Assembly (NCBI GenBank): GCA_030411725.1
Contig: MU839842.1
Location: 62,001 to 126,000 of the forward strand
DNA from: Echria macrotheca
Taxonomy: Eukaryota > Ascomycota > Sordariomycetes > Sordariales > Schizotheciaceae
Reading direction: 5' to 3'
DNA length: 64,000 nt
In this document: one piece after another, positions 51,522 through 63,638 of the stretch
Layout: each line of letters opens with the position of its first letter
Numbering within the stretch: position 1 is the stretch's first letter
The notes under the pieces: model-generated
What the model saw: only the letters and a program-made list of their open reading frames with translations
Databases searched by the model: none
Told to the model about the DNA's origin: nothing
Made by a program: the position numbers and the translations under genes

Positions 51522-52660
51522 ATGAACTTCCCGAAAGCCGCATCGCGTGCCCTGAAGCACCCGCCCATTGCGGCTCGCCAGCTCCGCCGGGGAATCGCGA
51601 CTGCGGCCGACATCAGCCGGGCGCGAAACTATTGCGAGGAACAGCTCAGGTATGCGCCTGCCCAGGCTCCATGGCACTCAGATTCCTAACCAGACATAGG
51701 AAAGGGGACTATGAGGCCTTTTTGATTCGAAGTTTTCTGGCTCCATCGACGAGAGATGCCTACGATGCCTTCCGCGCCCTGAACCTCGAATTGGCCCGCC
51801 TCCCGGAGACGGTCTCAAACCCGACAATCGGCCGACTGCGAATACAGTTCTGGCGTGATGCAGTCAACCAAACATTCGCTGGCAACCCCCCACGAGAGCC
51901 AATCTCTCTCTTGCTGAGTACGGTCGTGTCGAAGCTCGGTACCAGCGGCGCTGCTCCGTTGAAGTTCTGGCTGTTACGGCTCATCAATATACGGGATGCC
52001 CGGATGGAGAATAACCCGTTCCCGACGCTGGAGTCTCTCGAAGACTACGCCGAGAAAACATATGCTACCCTGATGTACATGACGCTGGCCGTGATGTCGC
52101 TTCAGTCAGTTCACTTGGATCATCTTGCAAGCCACATCGGTAAGGCCTGCGGGATTGTCGCCATCCTCAGGGGCATCCCTATTCTCGCCACTCCTTCACG
52201 TCCCGTACAAGGTGCTTCAGGATCCAACCTAGGCACCACAAGGGCCCCTTCCCTATTACTTCCTCTCGATGTCATGGCCGATGTTGGACTCAAGGAGGAG
52301 GATGTCTTTCGCCAAGGACCAAGCGCTGAAGGGTTCCAGGATGCAGTGTTCAAAGTAGCTACCCGTGCAAACGATCATCTTCTCACAGCCCGGGACATGC
52401 TTAAGAAGCTGAAGCGCGGAGAAGGCCCAGGACACGATTACGAGCATGAAGGGGAAGCTGGACAGGTGTATCCTCAGAGTGCTGATGCAGACATCACAGC
52501 GGCCAGCATCCAGAAGGCGTCCGGTGTATTGTTAGAAGGTGTACCTGCTGCCGAGTATCTCAAAAGGTTAGAAAGCGCAGATTTCGACCCGTTTAGGGTG
52601 AAGAGTAGCTGGAATCTCCCTTGGAGACTATGGCAAGCTTCGAAACGTGTGCAAATATAA
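51522..52660 (+). CDS. NDUFAF6-like complex I assembly factor (phytoene/squalene synthase fold)
   Basis: 362 aa in two exons (51522-51649, 51700-52660; branch TCCTAAC). The basic N-terminus MNFPKAASRALKHPPIAARQ is a plausible mitochondrial targeting signal. The body has the class-I terpenoid-synthase fold of NDUFAF6: YCEEQLRKGDYEAFLIRSFL, RLRIQFWRDAVNQTFAGNPP, LESLEDYAEKTYATLMYMTL, SHIGKACGIVAILRGIP and YLKRLESADFDPF. It would act in the mitochondrial matrix as a non-catalytic factor for early complex I assembly. The short first exon is needed, since the frame of exon 2 has no suitable start. Confidence 0.92.
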
Positions 52661-55562
52661 AAACTTGTCAACGTCAACATGAGATGTAAAAGCATAATCA
52701 AGAACCAATCGAAGGCAACAAAGCATACAAAAAAGGTTGCTTCCGTGCATTGAGATCGGCTCGGAAGACGGTACCACAGAAAAATTTCTGTCTGCTGGTC
52801 TGGCTTTTTGTGCCCCTGAAAGGTTGAACTCACCTCGATGAAACCTGGGATCCCAGGAGCGGCGGCAGCCGACGAACTTTTCTGCTTCAGAGTTTGAAGT
52901 CGTTGCGATCGAGTAATTATCGAGTAAGAACATAAGCGGAATGCCGTTTGTAGCCGGATTTCCACATCCGCAAGATCCACAGAACGAGGCCGAATCCACC
53001 GAAGAAAAAATTCATCGTGATCCGGGGTAAAAGAGACTGTTCGAGCCAGGCACTACTTGGTAATTGGTTCCACGGTCCAGCTCTCGACCCGTTCGATGCA
53101 ACCGCAACTTGCTCCACTGGCTCCATCAGACAAACCATTACCCTGGTTTCCCGTCAACTTGAGCTTCACAGTCATCGGCCTCTTCAAAGATCAAGGGAGT
53201 TCCCTAGCGGAGCGCTCAGCAGCAACGGAAACTGTGTGGACTCGACGCCGGCGGTGACTAAACCGGCGCGACTGGGAACATCGAGCATGGATCAGCCTGG
53301 CTTCAATAAACTCCTAGCTTCATCGGCCAGGTCCGACAGAGAGAGGTAGAGATAGCCAGCCAGGAAGAGACTTCCCGACTGACTTTTGCTCGCAGGGTTT
53401 GTGAAGCGAGCATCAACACACATGATATTATTCCGATGGATCGAAGGTTATGAAGCCTGGGAACCAAGGCCTCGAAACTAGGTGTCCCGGCACAGGACTG
53501 TGGCTTACACGATTAGATCTCTGTGGCTGGTGTGTTCTCCAAGTAACTCCAAGTACCTTGCTTCGGGAACAACATGGAAGTCATGTTTTCGCCATGACTG
53601 GGCTGGGCCACGACGACGCCCGGCCCGTCTTCATTCACATACCCGCCGGAGAGCGACTCCGTGCCAAGACCAATGGAAGCGTTGCCGGGTGTTCGGAGAA
53701 GCCAACGCATGGAGGGCGGCAAGCTTTCAAACGTGCCATGCGACTTGCGCCTGTTTGGCTGGAAGAGCTTGCAATTAGGTAATGACATGCAAGTGAGGCA
53801 ACCGGAGGAGGGGCACGGGCAACAAGGCGAGTTAGGCTTTGTTGCTCGAGTTGAGCTTCTCCGAGGCGCCTGCGAAAGGAGTGCAATTACTGAGATCACG
53901 ACATTTGCTGGCAGGCTGACGCGCGGTGCGATCGAACGTCCAGTTTGTGCTCTCGAGATCTTCGCCAGGTTCGACCTGGAACTGAGGTCATAAGGCTGCT
54001 CGCTAGCGTTGAGATGCGGGGAACCCCCTGTTCCAACCGTTTGGCGCACGCTGTCGCGAAAACTTTAGATCTGGCTTGTTTCCCCGGAATCTCCGTTCTA
54101 AGCTTGCCTGGAGGGCCAATTGGCTATTTTATGCTGTAGAATCACCATGTCTCTCCCAGTAAATGCGCTCTTCGGTTCTAGCAATGTTTCAGCTTCCTCG
54201 CCCGAAATCTGGTGACGATGCGCTGTTCCTTCTCAAGCCGTCAGATGTTGGCACGTGCATGGAGATGCACCCTCCCCGCTGTCAGGGATGCAAATTTTCT
54301 TGGTGGGCCCAGCTGAGGCTCTGGCAGGTGACCAAAGAATCGCGCCAGAAGCACCTGGCAGCATCAATTTGCGGCATATGATTTGCCAGCCCAGAATTTC
54401 CGTCTTCCGCCGGATCAGAGCCGACATCGACCGCCGTCCAACTTTGTACCTCGCCCGGATCGCGCAATTCGGATAGGTATCCACGTATCGAGCGCACAAC
54501 ACTCAGCCCAAGAGTCTGTGGCTGACGCGAGCAAAGCTGGGCGCCTTTCTCAGCTGACTTCACATTGGCGGAAGGACCAGCAAATCGCTTTAAGCAAATG
54601 CCTTCTGCCCCTTTTGCGACTTGCGCCCGGTGAGCTTGGAGTCCCGAAGCGGTTCGCGGCTCCTCGGGCCTGTATAAGCTGGAAGTTGGAGGGCTCTTGG
54701 CTGTACCTGATGGGGTGGCGCTCCGCTCCGACGTCGCCAGGTTTTCTGGCCCGAGCATACGGATCAGGTTCCAGAGCAGGGATTTTGATCGTACATCCGT
54801 TGTACTCTGCGTACCGCGAATTTTTGCTATGACGAACAGTGCCCGCCATGGTCACGGGCGAGCGCCGCATGCGGTAGCGGAGCCTGGTCATCCCCTGGCG
54901 CTGGTTACTATTGTCCCTCTCGGCCCTGCCGCTCGCTGAGTGGGCCAAACAACGCTCGCCATGACACATAATTACTTGATGGAAAGTGAAAAACATCCAG
55001 CAATACAAATACTATAGATCGCCAGTATATCCGGCTTCTCGTCATGTCTGCTATTGTTGACCGCTCGAACTTGGGTTTTTCTTTCAGTCACCCACTGCAT
55101 CCGCTGTCCGAAAACCCACGCCAAGCTCAGAACCTGTTGCGACTCTCCTGAACAGCAAAAGTATAACCGGCGACCTCTAACCGGACCATCACGGCCATCA
55201 TATAAAAAGGGCTTCGAATTCGCTTCAACAACGCACTGGGAAAGACGCTCGTGAGACGCAAACCTGCTTTGCGAGAAAGGAGACTGTGCAAGGCCGAGGC
55301 GGAAAGCGAAGGCTTTCGACGGGTGGACGGTGTCAGTGGCGCGCAAAGTCGTTTCCGTCAGCAGGCCAACAAGCAAAAGCGGCAGTGTCAAGTGCGCACA
55401 AATCGACAGCGTCGCTCTCGGACGGGCCGTTACGTCGAGGTACCGCCCTGCGTATTTTGCAGCAGCGGCAGGAGTGGCTGCAGCAAGCAGCCCATCCGAT
55501 CACCAGCGGACCGCAATCGCATTGCCCCTCCCCCGCCTTTGGCAGGGGTACTATACGGCAAG
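52661..55562. other. 2.9-kb region without a supported gene
   Basis: Open frames on both strands (for example 53450-53782, 53513-54049, 54550-55008) show no motif, overlap one another and have no convincing splice sites. A TATAAAAA box at 55201-55208 probably belongs to the arrestin gene, implying a leader of about 330 nt. A hydrophobic 32-codon frame at 52917-53015 (minus) may be noise. Confidence 0.5.
55201..55208 (+). promoter_or_regulatory. TATA box candidate for the arrestin-like gene
   Basis: TATAAAAA followed by GGG, 355 bp upstream of the ATG at 55563. Confidence 0.4.
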
Positions 55563-57171
55563 ATGCCACACCGGGTCGCAAACTTCTTCAGGTCATCGAC
55601 GAGTTCGCTTGAGACCCAAGTGAACAGCCTCGCGAAGAAGACGGTCGCTAGCACCACGCGAAGGAAAGACTCACCAAGCCGAAGCGGGAGAGGGTCCGGA
55701 AGCTCAGACCGATCCGAACGGGTCGTATATGCCTCCTCGATTGAAGAAGACGCCGACGACTCGCATGTCGGGCCGCGCACCCAACGTTTGAAGATGGGCG
55801 AATCACGGACGAACAGTTTTTCATCCGACTCCCACCACCACCATCGAATTTCGTTCCCTGGGATGCATTTCGGACGCTCGAGCAAAGAAAGCCACATCAG
55901 CACCCTTGCGGTGCTGGATTGGAAGCTCGAGTCCCCACCCATTGTCCTCTACGGCGATGCGGAACACAGCAGTGGCGCCATTGTCTCCGGTCAGCTGTTT
56001 CTGGACATTCGTGAGGATGGGGTCGAGGTCGAGTCTTTCGAGGCCACGTTGAACATCCATGTCACACAAAAACGGCCGTTTGCAAACCACTGCAACGAGT
56101 GCGCCCATCAGACCACGGAGCTGAAGCGATGGTGTTTGCTTCCCAATCCGCTGGTGCTGACAAAAGGTATGTTGCCCCCTTATTCTGGACCGCATTATAG
56201 TTGCTAACTCTCTTGAAGGCAAACACTCGTTTCCCTTCTCTGTTCTTCTGGAAGGGCACCTTCCCGCATCCATGGACGGGCCTCTGGTTACGATCTCGTA
56301 CGAGTTCCGTGCTGAGGCGGCCCCCAAAGCAAACGGAGCGGTACAGACACCGATCCGGTTTTCGAAGATTCTGGATGTAAAGCGCAGCCTCATGACATCC
56401 GAGATGCCTCACCACTCGGTTCGCGTGTTTCCGCCAACAAACATCAAGGCTAGCGCCCACTATCCCCACGTAATACACCCTATTGGATCCAACACCATGA
56501 CACTCAAGCTTGACGGTATTTCAAGGCATAACTCCAAGGTCGGCACGGTTGAGTATTGGAAGCTGAAGAAGCTCACCTGGCGCTTGGAAGAGACGGCAAA
56601 AACGGTCGCTCCGGCGTGTGAAAAGCATAGCCCCAAGGTTGGTGAGGGGGCAGAACAACAGAAGAAGGGCATTGTGCGCACCGACACGCGCGTCATTGGA
56701 GAGAAGACCCTATTCTCCGGGTGGAAGAGCAACTACATGAGCACCTCGGAGAGCAGTGTTGAGTTTGAGCTGGAATACAGTCTGGCAAAGCATGCCAAGT
56801 TTGCTTGCGACACCAAGTGCCGGGACGGCACCGAGGTGACTCACCAGCTCATGGTGGAGATGGTTGTGTCTCAGGAATGGGCACCGGTCAATAAACCAGG
56901 CCTTGTCACGCACACTGGTGTTGGGCGCATTCTCCGAATGCATTTCAACACGACACTGACGGAGCGTGCCGGGATCGGTATCAGCTGGGACAACGAAGCG
57001 CCCCCGATCTATCAGGATGTGCCACCCAGCCCTCCGGCGTATTGCCATGACACCGTGCTCGACGGAGAGAGCTCGATAGCGGAGATCATGGACCCATTGG
57101 ATGACCCGAGCGGAGAGATCCAAGATCATCGGTCGACTGGCTCCAGCAGCGATCGGGCCCGGGATGACTAA
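55563..57171 (+). CDS. LDB19/ART1-like arrestin-related trafficking adaptor
   Basis: 518 aa in two exons (55563-56166, 56219-57171), joined LTK/GKHSFPFSVLL. A Ser-rich N-terminus beginning MPHRVANFFRSSTSSLETQV precedes the arrestin N-lobe (VLYGDAEHSSGAIVSGQLFL, VESFEATLNIHVTQ). The C-lobe follows (HVIHPIGSNTMTLKLDGISR, YWKLKKLTWRLEE). The tail carries PPIYQDVPPSPPAY, with PPxY-like motifs that recruit Rsp5-type ubiquitin ligases through WW domains. Such adaptors direct plasma-membrane transporters to ubiquitination and endocytosis in response to nutrients or stress. The LDB19 assignment rests on the overall layout and is confident at family level only. Confidence 0.88.
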
Positions 57172-58188
57172 CAAAGTCTCGTGGGGCTCAACGGTCAGAG
57201 CACTTTCTGCTCAGCATGCGGCCTTTTCTTTCTTGTTGTTATGACAACTTTGTTGGTTATATGGCGTTTGTTTCTGTTCTATACCCCAAAAGTACTCCGA
57301 GGATCATAGGATTTTTTGGTTACTTGCATCGGATCGGTTGCCGGGAGGAAGCGGAAAAGGTTGGAAAAGTTATCATGCATACATTGCATCTTGGGATGAG
57401 CATTTCACGGGCGTTTATTACAGCGATGGCATCTTGAAGGCGGGCATATCTCGACCATAGGTTCTTTCACGGCTCGCAATTGGCATGGCGGAAGCCGTAA
57501 TAGATACATTGACCAGACACCTCTACCTAACATGACAATCGCAACGGTGAAATGCAAATGCGCATCTCAAAACTGTGACTCAGATTCCCTCCCAAGCCTC
57601 CTTGCGCGATCAGGTGATGGGCCGTTTGGCCGGTGAACATGCCCCCGCCCCTTTGCCAAAGATCTCAAGAGACTGAAAATTCCATTGATACTAAGGTACA
57701 TACGTAGGGACACAATATTCTGAAACTTGATGCTTGGATTGCTGCTATGTACTTGAATGTCTGCGTGATCTCGCTCGTAAGACTGTCGTCAGATGGCCTT
57801 GCCGTGAAGCAACGACAGGGGAAGCTCCGAGTTGGAGTGGGGGCCGAACAAGGAGATGCCAAGCAACGGTCCGCAAGCTATCGATAAGGTCCCCGCAGCT
57901 TGGACGGGGAGTCATGCAGCTGGAGCAATGACTCCTGCAACAGCTTCGACTCAGCCGGCGAGGGAGGAGAAGCTTCTGTGCGAGTCAACAACATACATAC
58001 TTATACAGTTGCTCCAAGTCACTGTTTGGGATTCTTAGATTATATTCTTTTTACCAAACTCAATTCTAAAAAAATCCGATCCATCACCCTCGAGACCGAA
58101 CCGATGATCCCAAGGATACAAGCCTGAACCGACCGACGATTGCGACACTGCGCCATACGTCAACTTCCATTGCGCTTGCGCTGCGACC
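57172..58188. other. Intergenic, nothing recognised
   Basis: About 1 kb between two genes on the same strand. No supportable feature. Confidence 0.5.
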
Positions 58189-60134
58189 ATGGCTGGAAGG
58201 ATAGGCAAGCAATTGCCTCATGAGAAGCGTAAAGGCGAAGCCGCTCTTAGCGACTTTGCCGAGTACGTTGAGAAGCAGCAAGCGCTTCGTTTTCCGAGCT
58301 CCAAACCGGCGACCGCCGCAACCACAAACGCTTCGGCAGACCCTGACCACCACGAAGAGCTGGATGACATTCTCGACAGCCTCAACCTTTCCGACCCGGC
58401 CCCTCGCGTGAGACTGCGAGACCTGCTCCTGTCTGCTCCCGGCGACAACGAGTCTCTGCAACACCTAGTCGACGTGCTCGGTGAGAGGTTAGCGGAGGGC
58501 CACGGCGAAACGGTATTCGAGATTGGCTTCGAGAACAATGGCGACTGTATGAAGTTGACCAAGGAAGAGTGGGGCCCTGCATTTCAGAGGTTAGAGGAGG
58601 CAGCGAAGAGGTTACACGCCGATTGCCAATTGCTCTTGACCAAGAACGTGGGCGGGGAGCTCGATGGGGCTCCAACAAAAGACAAGGACTGCAGCGGAAA
58701 GGTCATGATACGGCAAGGGCCCGAAAAGGTGGAACATGTCATCGAGACAAGGATAGCGGTGGTCGGCAATGTCGACGCTGGGAAAAGCTCCATGCTTGGC
58801 GTCCTTGTAAAAGGCGACCTGGACGACGGGCGAGGCAAGGCGCGCGTCAATCTGTTCAGGCATAAACACGAAATCGAGACTGGACGCACCTCATCGGTCG
58901 GAATGGAGATCATGGGGTTCGATACCAAAGGCAAAGTGGTTGTTTCGGATACCCCTGGCCGGAAACTCTCGTGGGAAGAGATCGGGAAGCGCAGCGCCAA
59001 AGTCATCACCTTTACGGATCTGGCTGGCCACGAACGATACCTGCGAACCACCGTCTTTGGACTGCTTTCCAGCTCGCCAAATTATTGTCTGCTTATGGTG
59101 GCGGCTAATAATGGGCTGATTGGCATGAGCAAGGAGCATCTTGGCATTGCGCTTGCGCTTAATGTGCCGGTCATGGTGGTGATAACCAAGATCGACATCT
59201 GCCCTCCACAGATCCTGGAGCAGACCATCTCGCAAATAACGCGAATATTGAAGAGTCCTGGCGCACGGAAAATTCCAATATTCATCAAGAATCATGAGGA
59301 GTGCGTCAATACGGCGACCCAGTTCGTCAGCCAGCGCATCTGCCCCATTTTTCAGATATCCAACGTTACGGGCGAGAATCTGGATCTTGTCCGGACGTTC
59401 CTCAACATCCTCCCGCATCACGGTCGTTACGACGCCGAAGCGGCCTTTGAGTTTCACGTCAACGACACTTTCAGCGTTCCGTATGTTGGCACAGTCGTCT
59501 CGGGGATCGTCAAGTCGGGGGTTGTCCATGCCGGTGATGAGGTGCAGATTGGACCCGACTCCTTGGGGAATTTCATGCAGACAACCATCCGGTCGATCGA
59601 AAGGAAACGGATTGGAGTTCCTGCGGCTTCAGCCGGACAGTCGGCATCATTTGCCCTTCGTAGGATACCGCGGAAAGACGTCCGAAAAGGTATGGTAGTC
59701 ATGTCCAAGACAGACACACCGCCAAAAGTCTACCGAGAATTTGTTGCTGAAGGTAAGTCCCAGCCATTGGGGTCGGTATCATGCCCGTACCAATGCTGAC
59801 GACTGGTCAAGTACTTATCCTGTCGCACGCGACCACCATAAAGACCAAGTATCAGGCTATGCTGCATGTTGGGCCGGTATCTCAGACCTGTCGTATCATC
59901 GACGTCGACCGGCCCTTCATCAGGACGGGAGACCGTGCGACGGTGGCATTCCAGTTCGTCCAGCGGCCCGAGTACCTCGCTCCTGGCGATCGGTTGCTGT
60001 TCCGGGAGGGACGAACCAAAGGCCTGGGTATTGTCAAGAGCGTGGGGTACGATAAATCCAAGCCGCTGACGCAGACCCAGGATGGCGGGCCGTCTGATGA
60101 ACAGCCAGCAGCAGCAGCTAGCAGCACGGCATAG
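58189..60134 (+). CDS. GTPBP1/2-like translational GTPase
   Basis: 628 aa in two exons (58189-59752, 59812-60134; junction FVAE/VLILSHATTIK). An N-terminal region of about 185 residues precedes an EF-Tu-type G domain with VVGNVDAGKSSMLGVL (near 193), DLAGHERYLRT (near 278) and ITKIDICPP (near 332). Domain II (VPYVGTVVSGIVKSG) and a domain III with YLAPGDRLLFREGRTKGLG follow. This is the GTPBP1 family, close to eRF3 and eEF1A, linked in animals to mRNA decay and ribosome rescue. The role in fungi is less studied. Confidence 0.93.
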
Positions 60135-60536
60135 TGGTAAGGCCAGCATAATCTTGGAGAATGGGAGCTGGACGGTATCAATGACGGGGTATATGTTTGT
60201 CCAGCGATTGTTTCAAGGGATGGATCATATTTCTGCTTGGGTATTGGAAGTTCAGCGAAGTGTCAGGCGCTTGACATGAATTGATGAAAGGCGTTCCCAG
60301 CCTACCACCTGTCTCATGAATTTCTGATTCGTCTATCGTGTCAAGTGTTGACCCAGCATTCAGGCCTGAAATCTGATGAAGCCCTCATCCCGTAACACCG
60401 ATGCCGTAAACACTGCTGTGCGCATCCATTTAGACTCCCCGTAAGCTGGACGACAGTCCAGCTGCTCAAGTATCGAATGCCAGTTTCTTGAATTGGCTGC
60501 TCTCCACCACCAATCTCAGTACGATCCCCCAGACTT
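60135..60536. other. Convergent spacer, nothing recognised
   Basis: About 400 bp between the GTPase and LSM3 3' ends. It should hold both transcription ends; no clear terminator motif was picked out. Confidence 0.5.
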
Positions 60537-60990
60537 CTAAGAAGACCGCGCCTGGGGCGCAATAAGCACCACGCTATCCCCTGCCCGCCATTAGTTTTCA
60601 GTCCAAACACCCCATCAGAGCGGAGCTAAACTCACCTCGCACAAACAACATCTCCGACTTCCTGCTCACAGTCTGTCCACACATCAGCACCACCACCCCC
60701 CACGTTTGCAAAGCGAAGTTAGTCAGAATTTACCTTGACCTCCTCCTCATCCCCCTCATCCTCAACGACATAAATCGTCTCCTCGACGTCGCCTAGGACC
60801 ATGTTGCAGTGCCCGTCGTATGCCTCGAACATATCAGCGGTGGTGCTATTTAAATGGGAGGGGGGGCCGTTACGTGAAGGCGACCCTTAAGTTCCCTATC
60901 GCCGCGGAGCTTGACGCAGACTATTTCGTCGAGGAGGAGGCGGACTAGGTCGAGCGGTTCGGCTACGGGGGCTGATTCTTCTTCGGGCAT
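60537..60990 (-). CDS. LSM3: U6 snRNA-associated Sm-like protein LSm3
   Basis: 95 aa in four small exons: 60990-60874, 60823-60734, 60672-60636 and 60580-60537, with introns of 50, 61 and 55 nt. All are GT-AG with matching phases. The Sm1 motif is PLDLVRLLLDEIVCVKLRGD and RELKGRLHAYDGHCNMVLGD; the Sm2 motif is SEMLFVRGDSVVLIAP. Between them is an acidic loop (EDEGDEEEVK). LSm3 belongs to the LSm1-7 ring (cytoplasmic mRNA decay) and the LSm2-8 ring (U6 snRNA stability and splicing). It is too fragmented to show as one open frame, but the spliced protein matches the family over its whole length. Confidence 0.95.
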
Positions 60991-61747
60991 TTTTTTTTAC
61001 TTCAAGTCGAGTGCCTTGGGTGTGGTTTCGTTGAGATGATGGGTGGTAGTGACGGGGGATTGGTGAGTGAGTGAGTAGGTAAGTGAGTGACTAGATGCTC
61101 TGGCGGGTTGTTCAAGGGGCACGGACCAGTTGGAGGTGGGATGGCGCGCTTGGAGCCTTGGAGTTGGACTGCGAGGGCGGTGAAGAGAATCAAGAGATTC
61201 TGCCGCTGCGTGAGGGTCTCCCCGCTGTGGGTCCTGGTATGTTCACACGCAGAGAGCTCGAACAGCAGCACCGACGAAGATGGGAGAATAGGTACAGCTC
61301 GAGGAAGCTCGCTAAGAAAAGTATTTCAATTTTGTCCGTTTTCTGCTTAATACAGCTAAACCCTCTCGCAGCAATAACTGTGGTACGCTGCTTCGTAAGG
61401 GGTGATTATCTTGCCTCTATGGCGATGCGACATGAACATACGGCGGTGTCGCCGTGGCCGAACCTAATGCACAAAATGCCTACCCATTCACACACTCCAT
61501 ACACTCCATACACTCCATACACTCCATACACTCCATGATCCCCCATGTATCCCACATCTCCAGATCGCCAAACTCGACGGCGTCCCAGGCAGTCCCTCCA
61601 GGAGGGGAGCCTCGTTCTGCTTCCAATAACCATCCAACGCCTCAATGACGGCTCGGCTGAGCCCCATGAATACCCGTGGCCGTAAGATGTGGGCTAGCCA
61701 GAAAATGTGACGCATCTTCCAGATGATAAACCCAAGTAGTGGCAATA
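60991..61747. other. Intergenic with tandem repeats
   Basis: Holds a GTGA/GTAG-rich tract near 61062-61092 and the 9-bp repeat at 61494-61536. A plus-strand frame around 61140-61320 (..PGMFTRRELEQQ..) looks slightly protein-like but has no supportable gene model. Confidence 0.45.
61494..61536. repeat. 9-bp tandem repeat (ACTCCATAC, about 4.8 copies)
   Basis: Four perfect copies and a partial fifth in the 3' flank of GPI12. A simple minisatellite. Confidence 0.95.
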
Positions 61748-62660
61748 TCACCCCTTGATCTTCTCCAGCTTCAGGTCGTTCATATACATATACCGGCTGA
61801 GAGTGATCCACCCATATCGAAACCAGACCATCTGGCTCTTGTGAGCCGTCGTCATCGCTTTCCATGCCGTCGTGATGCCGCCATTTCCGGCCAGCCCGTT
61901 GAGGAATACCAACCCTTCCGGGTGTTTCTTGTCCTTCATCCGCGTGCCCAGCGCCCAGCTCCCCAACGTGGCCACCACATCGAAAATGCCCGTGTACTTT
62001 CGTACCAGCGAGACGGTGCTCAATGTGTATAGATCCACAGGGGCCGCCCAGCCCGCCTTTCCAGCTACCAGCGCTGTGACAAATGCCTTGGCGCCGTGGT
62101 AGAGCGAGATATGGTTGGGATGCTGAGAAACTCCGCCAGCATCGAAGGTGATGATGACGTCGATCGAGGCCATGGGCTTTGAGCCGGCGTCCCTCGATGC
62201 GGCGAGGTGCGGGGCGAAGGCCTTGCAAAGAAGTGTCGATATTTTTGCGGCATCCCATTTCGTAGTCATGCTATCGGGGAAATCGGGATCCTCAACGACA
62301 AACACATCGTCCTCCTTGCGTAGACCAAGTGTCAGACCAGACTTGGCCAACTCTCGCTTTCGCGTCTCGCCGAGACCGTCAGCATCACCTAAGGACGTCA
62401 GCCAGAACGCAAATAGCAGGACAGTGTTGGCACCTACCACTGCTGAGGCAAAGAATCTTGACGTGGTTCCCTGTCTCGGGCCGGGTCAAGGCCAGCACCG
62501 TTGGCGCAAAGAACATGGCCTCATCGTCGGGGTGGGCTATCAACAGGCAGATGCGCTTGTTGTAAAGCATCGGGAACCTTGTCGACACCACCCCTACAGT
62601 GTAGAGGTAGAGCGAGGGGATCACAAGCACCGCCACGCCGACCAACCATATCCAATCCAT
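61748..62660 (-). CDS. GPI12: N-acetylglucosaminyl-phosphatidylinositol de-N-acetylase (PIG-L/Gpi12)
   Basis: 287 aa in two exons (62660-62438, 62388-61748; junction SSG/DADGLGETRK). A membrane helix at the N-terminus (MDWIWLVGVAVLVIPSLYLY) anchors the enzyme in the ER. The PIG-L fold follows with the metal-binding HPDDEAMFF near residue 42, later ITFDAGGVSQHPNHISLYHG with the HPNH motif, and LDLYTLSTVSLVRKYTG-type strands in the second half. It removes the acetyl group from GlcNAc-PI, the second step of GPI anchor synthesis. ATG 62660 is chosen because it places the anchor at the extreme N-terminus; codons above it contain no ATG. Confidence 0.93.
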
Positions 62661-63638
62661 CGCGCGACCAACCAGTCCTTTGTCAACGGCGCGAGCAGCA
62701 GCTCTTCCCCGCTTCCAGTGTTCCCCTGCGCGATTCTGCAAGCCGATGCCGATAGCACCCCGTCGGCTGCGCGGCCACTACCGCCGGCTGGGCCGCGCCG
62801 CTCTTGGGTGGGAGGAGGAACGCAGGGCGCAGGTGGCGGAGCGCAATTCGAGACTGGTTCGCGGGACCTGGAGTCGCAAGATGCGCCGGCGACACTTAAA
62901 AAAGAACGGGAGCGGCGTCTTTAAGCTTATCGCGCCAAGCGGGAGGATCGCCGTCGTCAGCCTGCAATGCAGTCAATGGCACTTGGGTCGATGTCGAGGT
63001 CTGGAGAGCTGTCGCGGAGTGTGTCAAATCAAGAAATCTGTCCCGCCGAGGGGTTTGGCAGCTGTGAATGGTCGCAAAAATAAGTCGCCACGGATGACGA
63101 CCAAATCGCCCGCAGCCCGTCTGGCGCGCTTTTTCTGCCGGCTTTCACTATGTGGACGCGTCTGGTAGTCAACAATGCGTTTGTGCATCAAGAGAGAGCT
63201 GCTGAATTGGAGATGACCTGGGTTACGATAATGCCACCTTTGCGATTAGAGCTTCCAAAGACCGCTGCCCATCCTGGTCAGGCCCAGGTGGGCCGTTTTC
63301 AATTCAATCACGGCCAGATTCATCTCGATTCCGGGGAAATAACACAATTTTTATGCGGTCACAACGTCCAATTGAGTGCAACCATATGCCGAATGACCAC
63401 ACCACTAGCCACAATTTCCTGGTTCTGGATACGTCAATTGCGTTTCTCTGCCATTTTCGAGGCGGCACACGCTGGGTTACCGGGTTCGCTGGCTCGCCGG
63501 GAATACCCTGACAGGTGCTCGGCTCTTGGCTCGTGCGCCAGTTGTCAACAGCTCCATTTCGAAAAGTTCGCTCTCTTCAATCAATCCTCCGCATTCACGC
63601 CAGTACTGTCCTCCGCCTCCCTCGAGTTTGCGCACACC
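62661..63638. other. Intergenic between divergent genes
   Basis: 978 bp containing the promoters of GPI12 and the right-end gene. No gene supported. Confidence 0.5.

Noticed and set aside
52917..53015. 32-codon hydrophobic frame on the minus strand
   Set aside because: Good start context and a helix, but no family, no partner exon and no way to separate it from chance.
53450..55008. Several 100-180 codon frames on both strands
   Set aside because: Mutually overlapping, no motifs and no consistent splice chain; likely chance frames in GC-rich DNA.
61494..61536. Short regular repeats as a CRISPR-like array
   Set aside because: 9-bp units without spacers, in a eukaryotic genome; a simple minisatellite.
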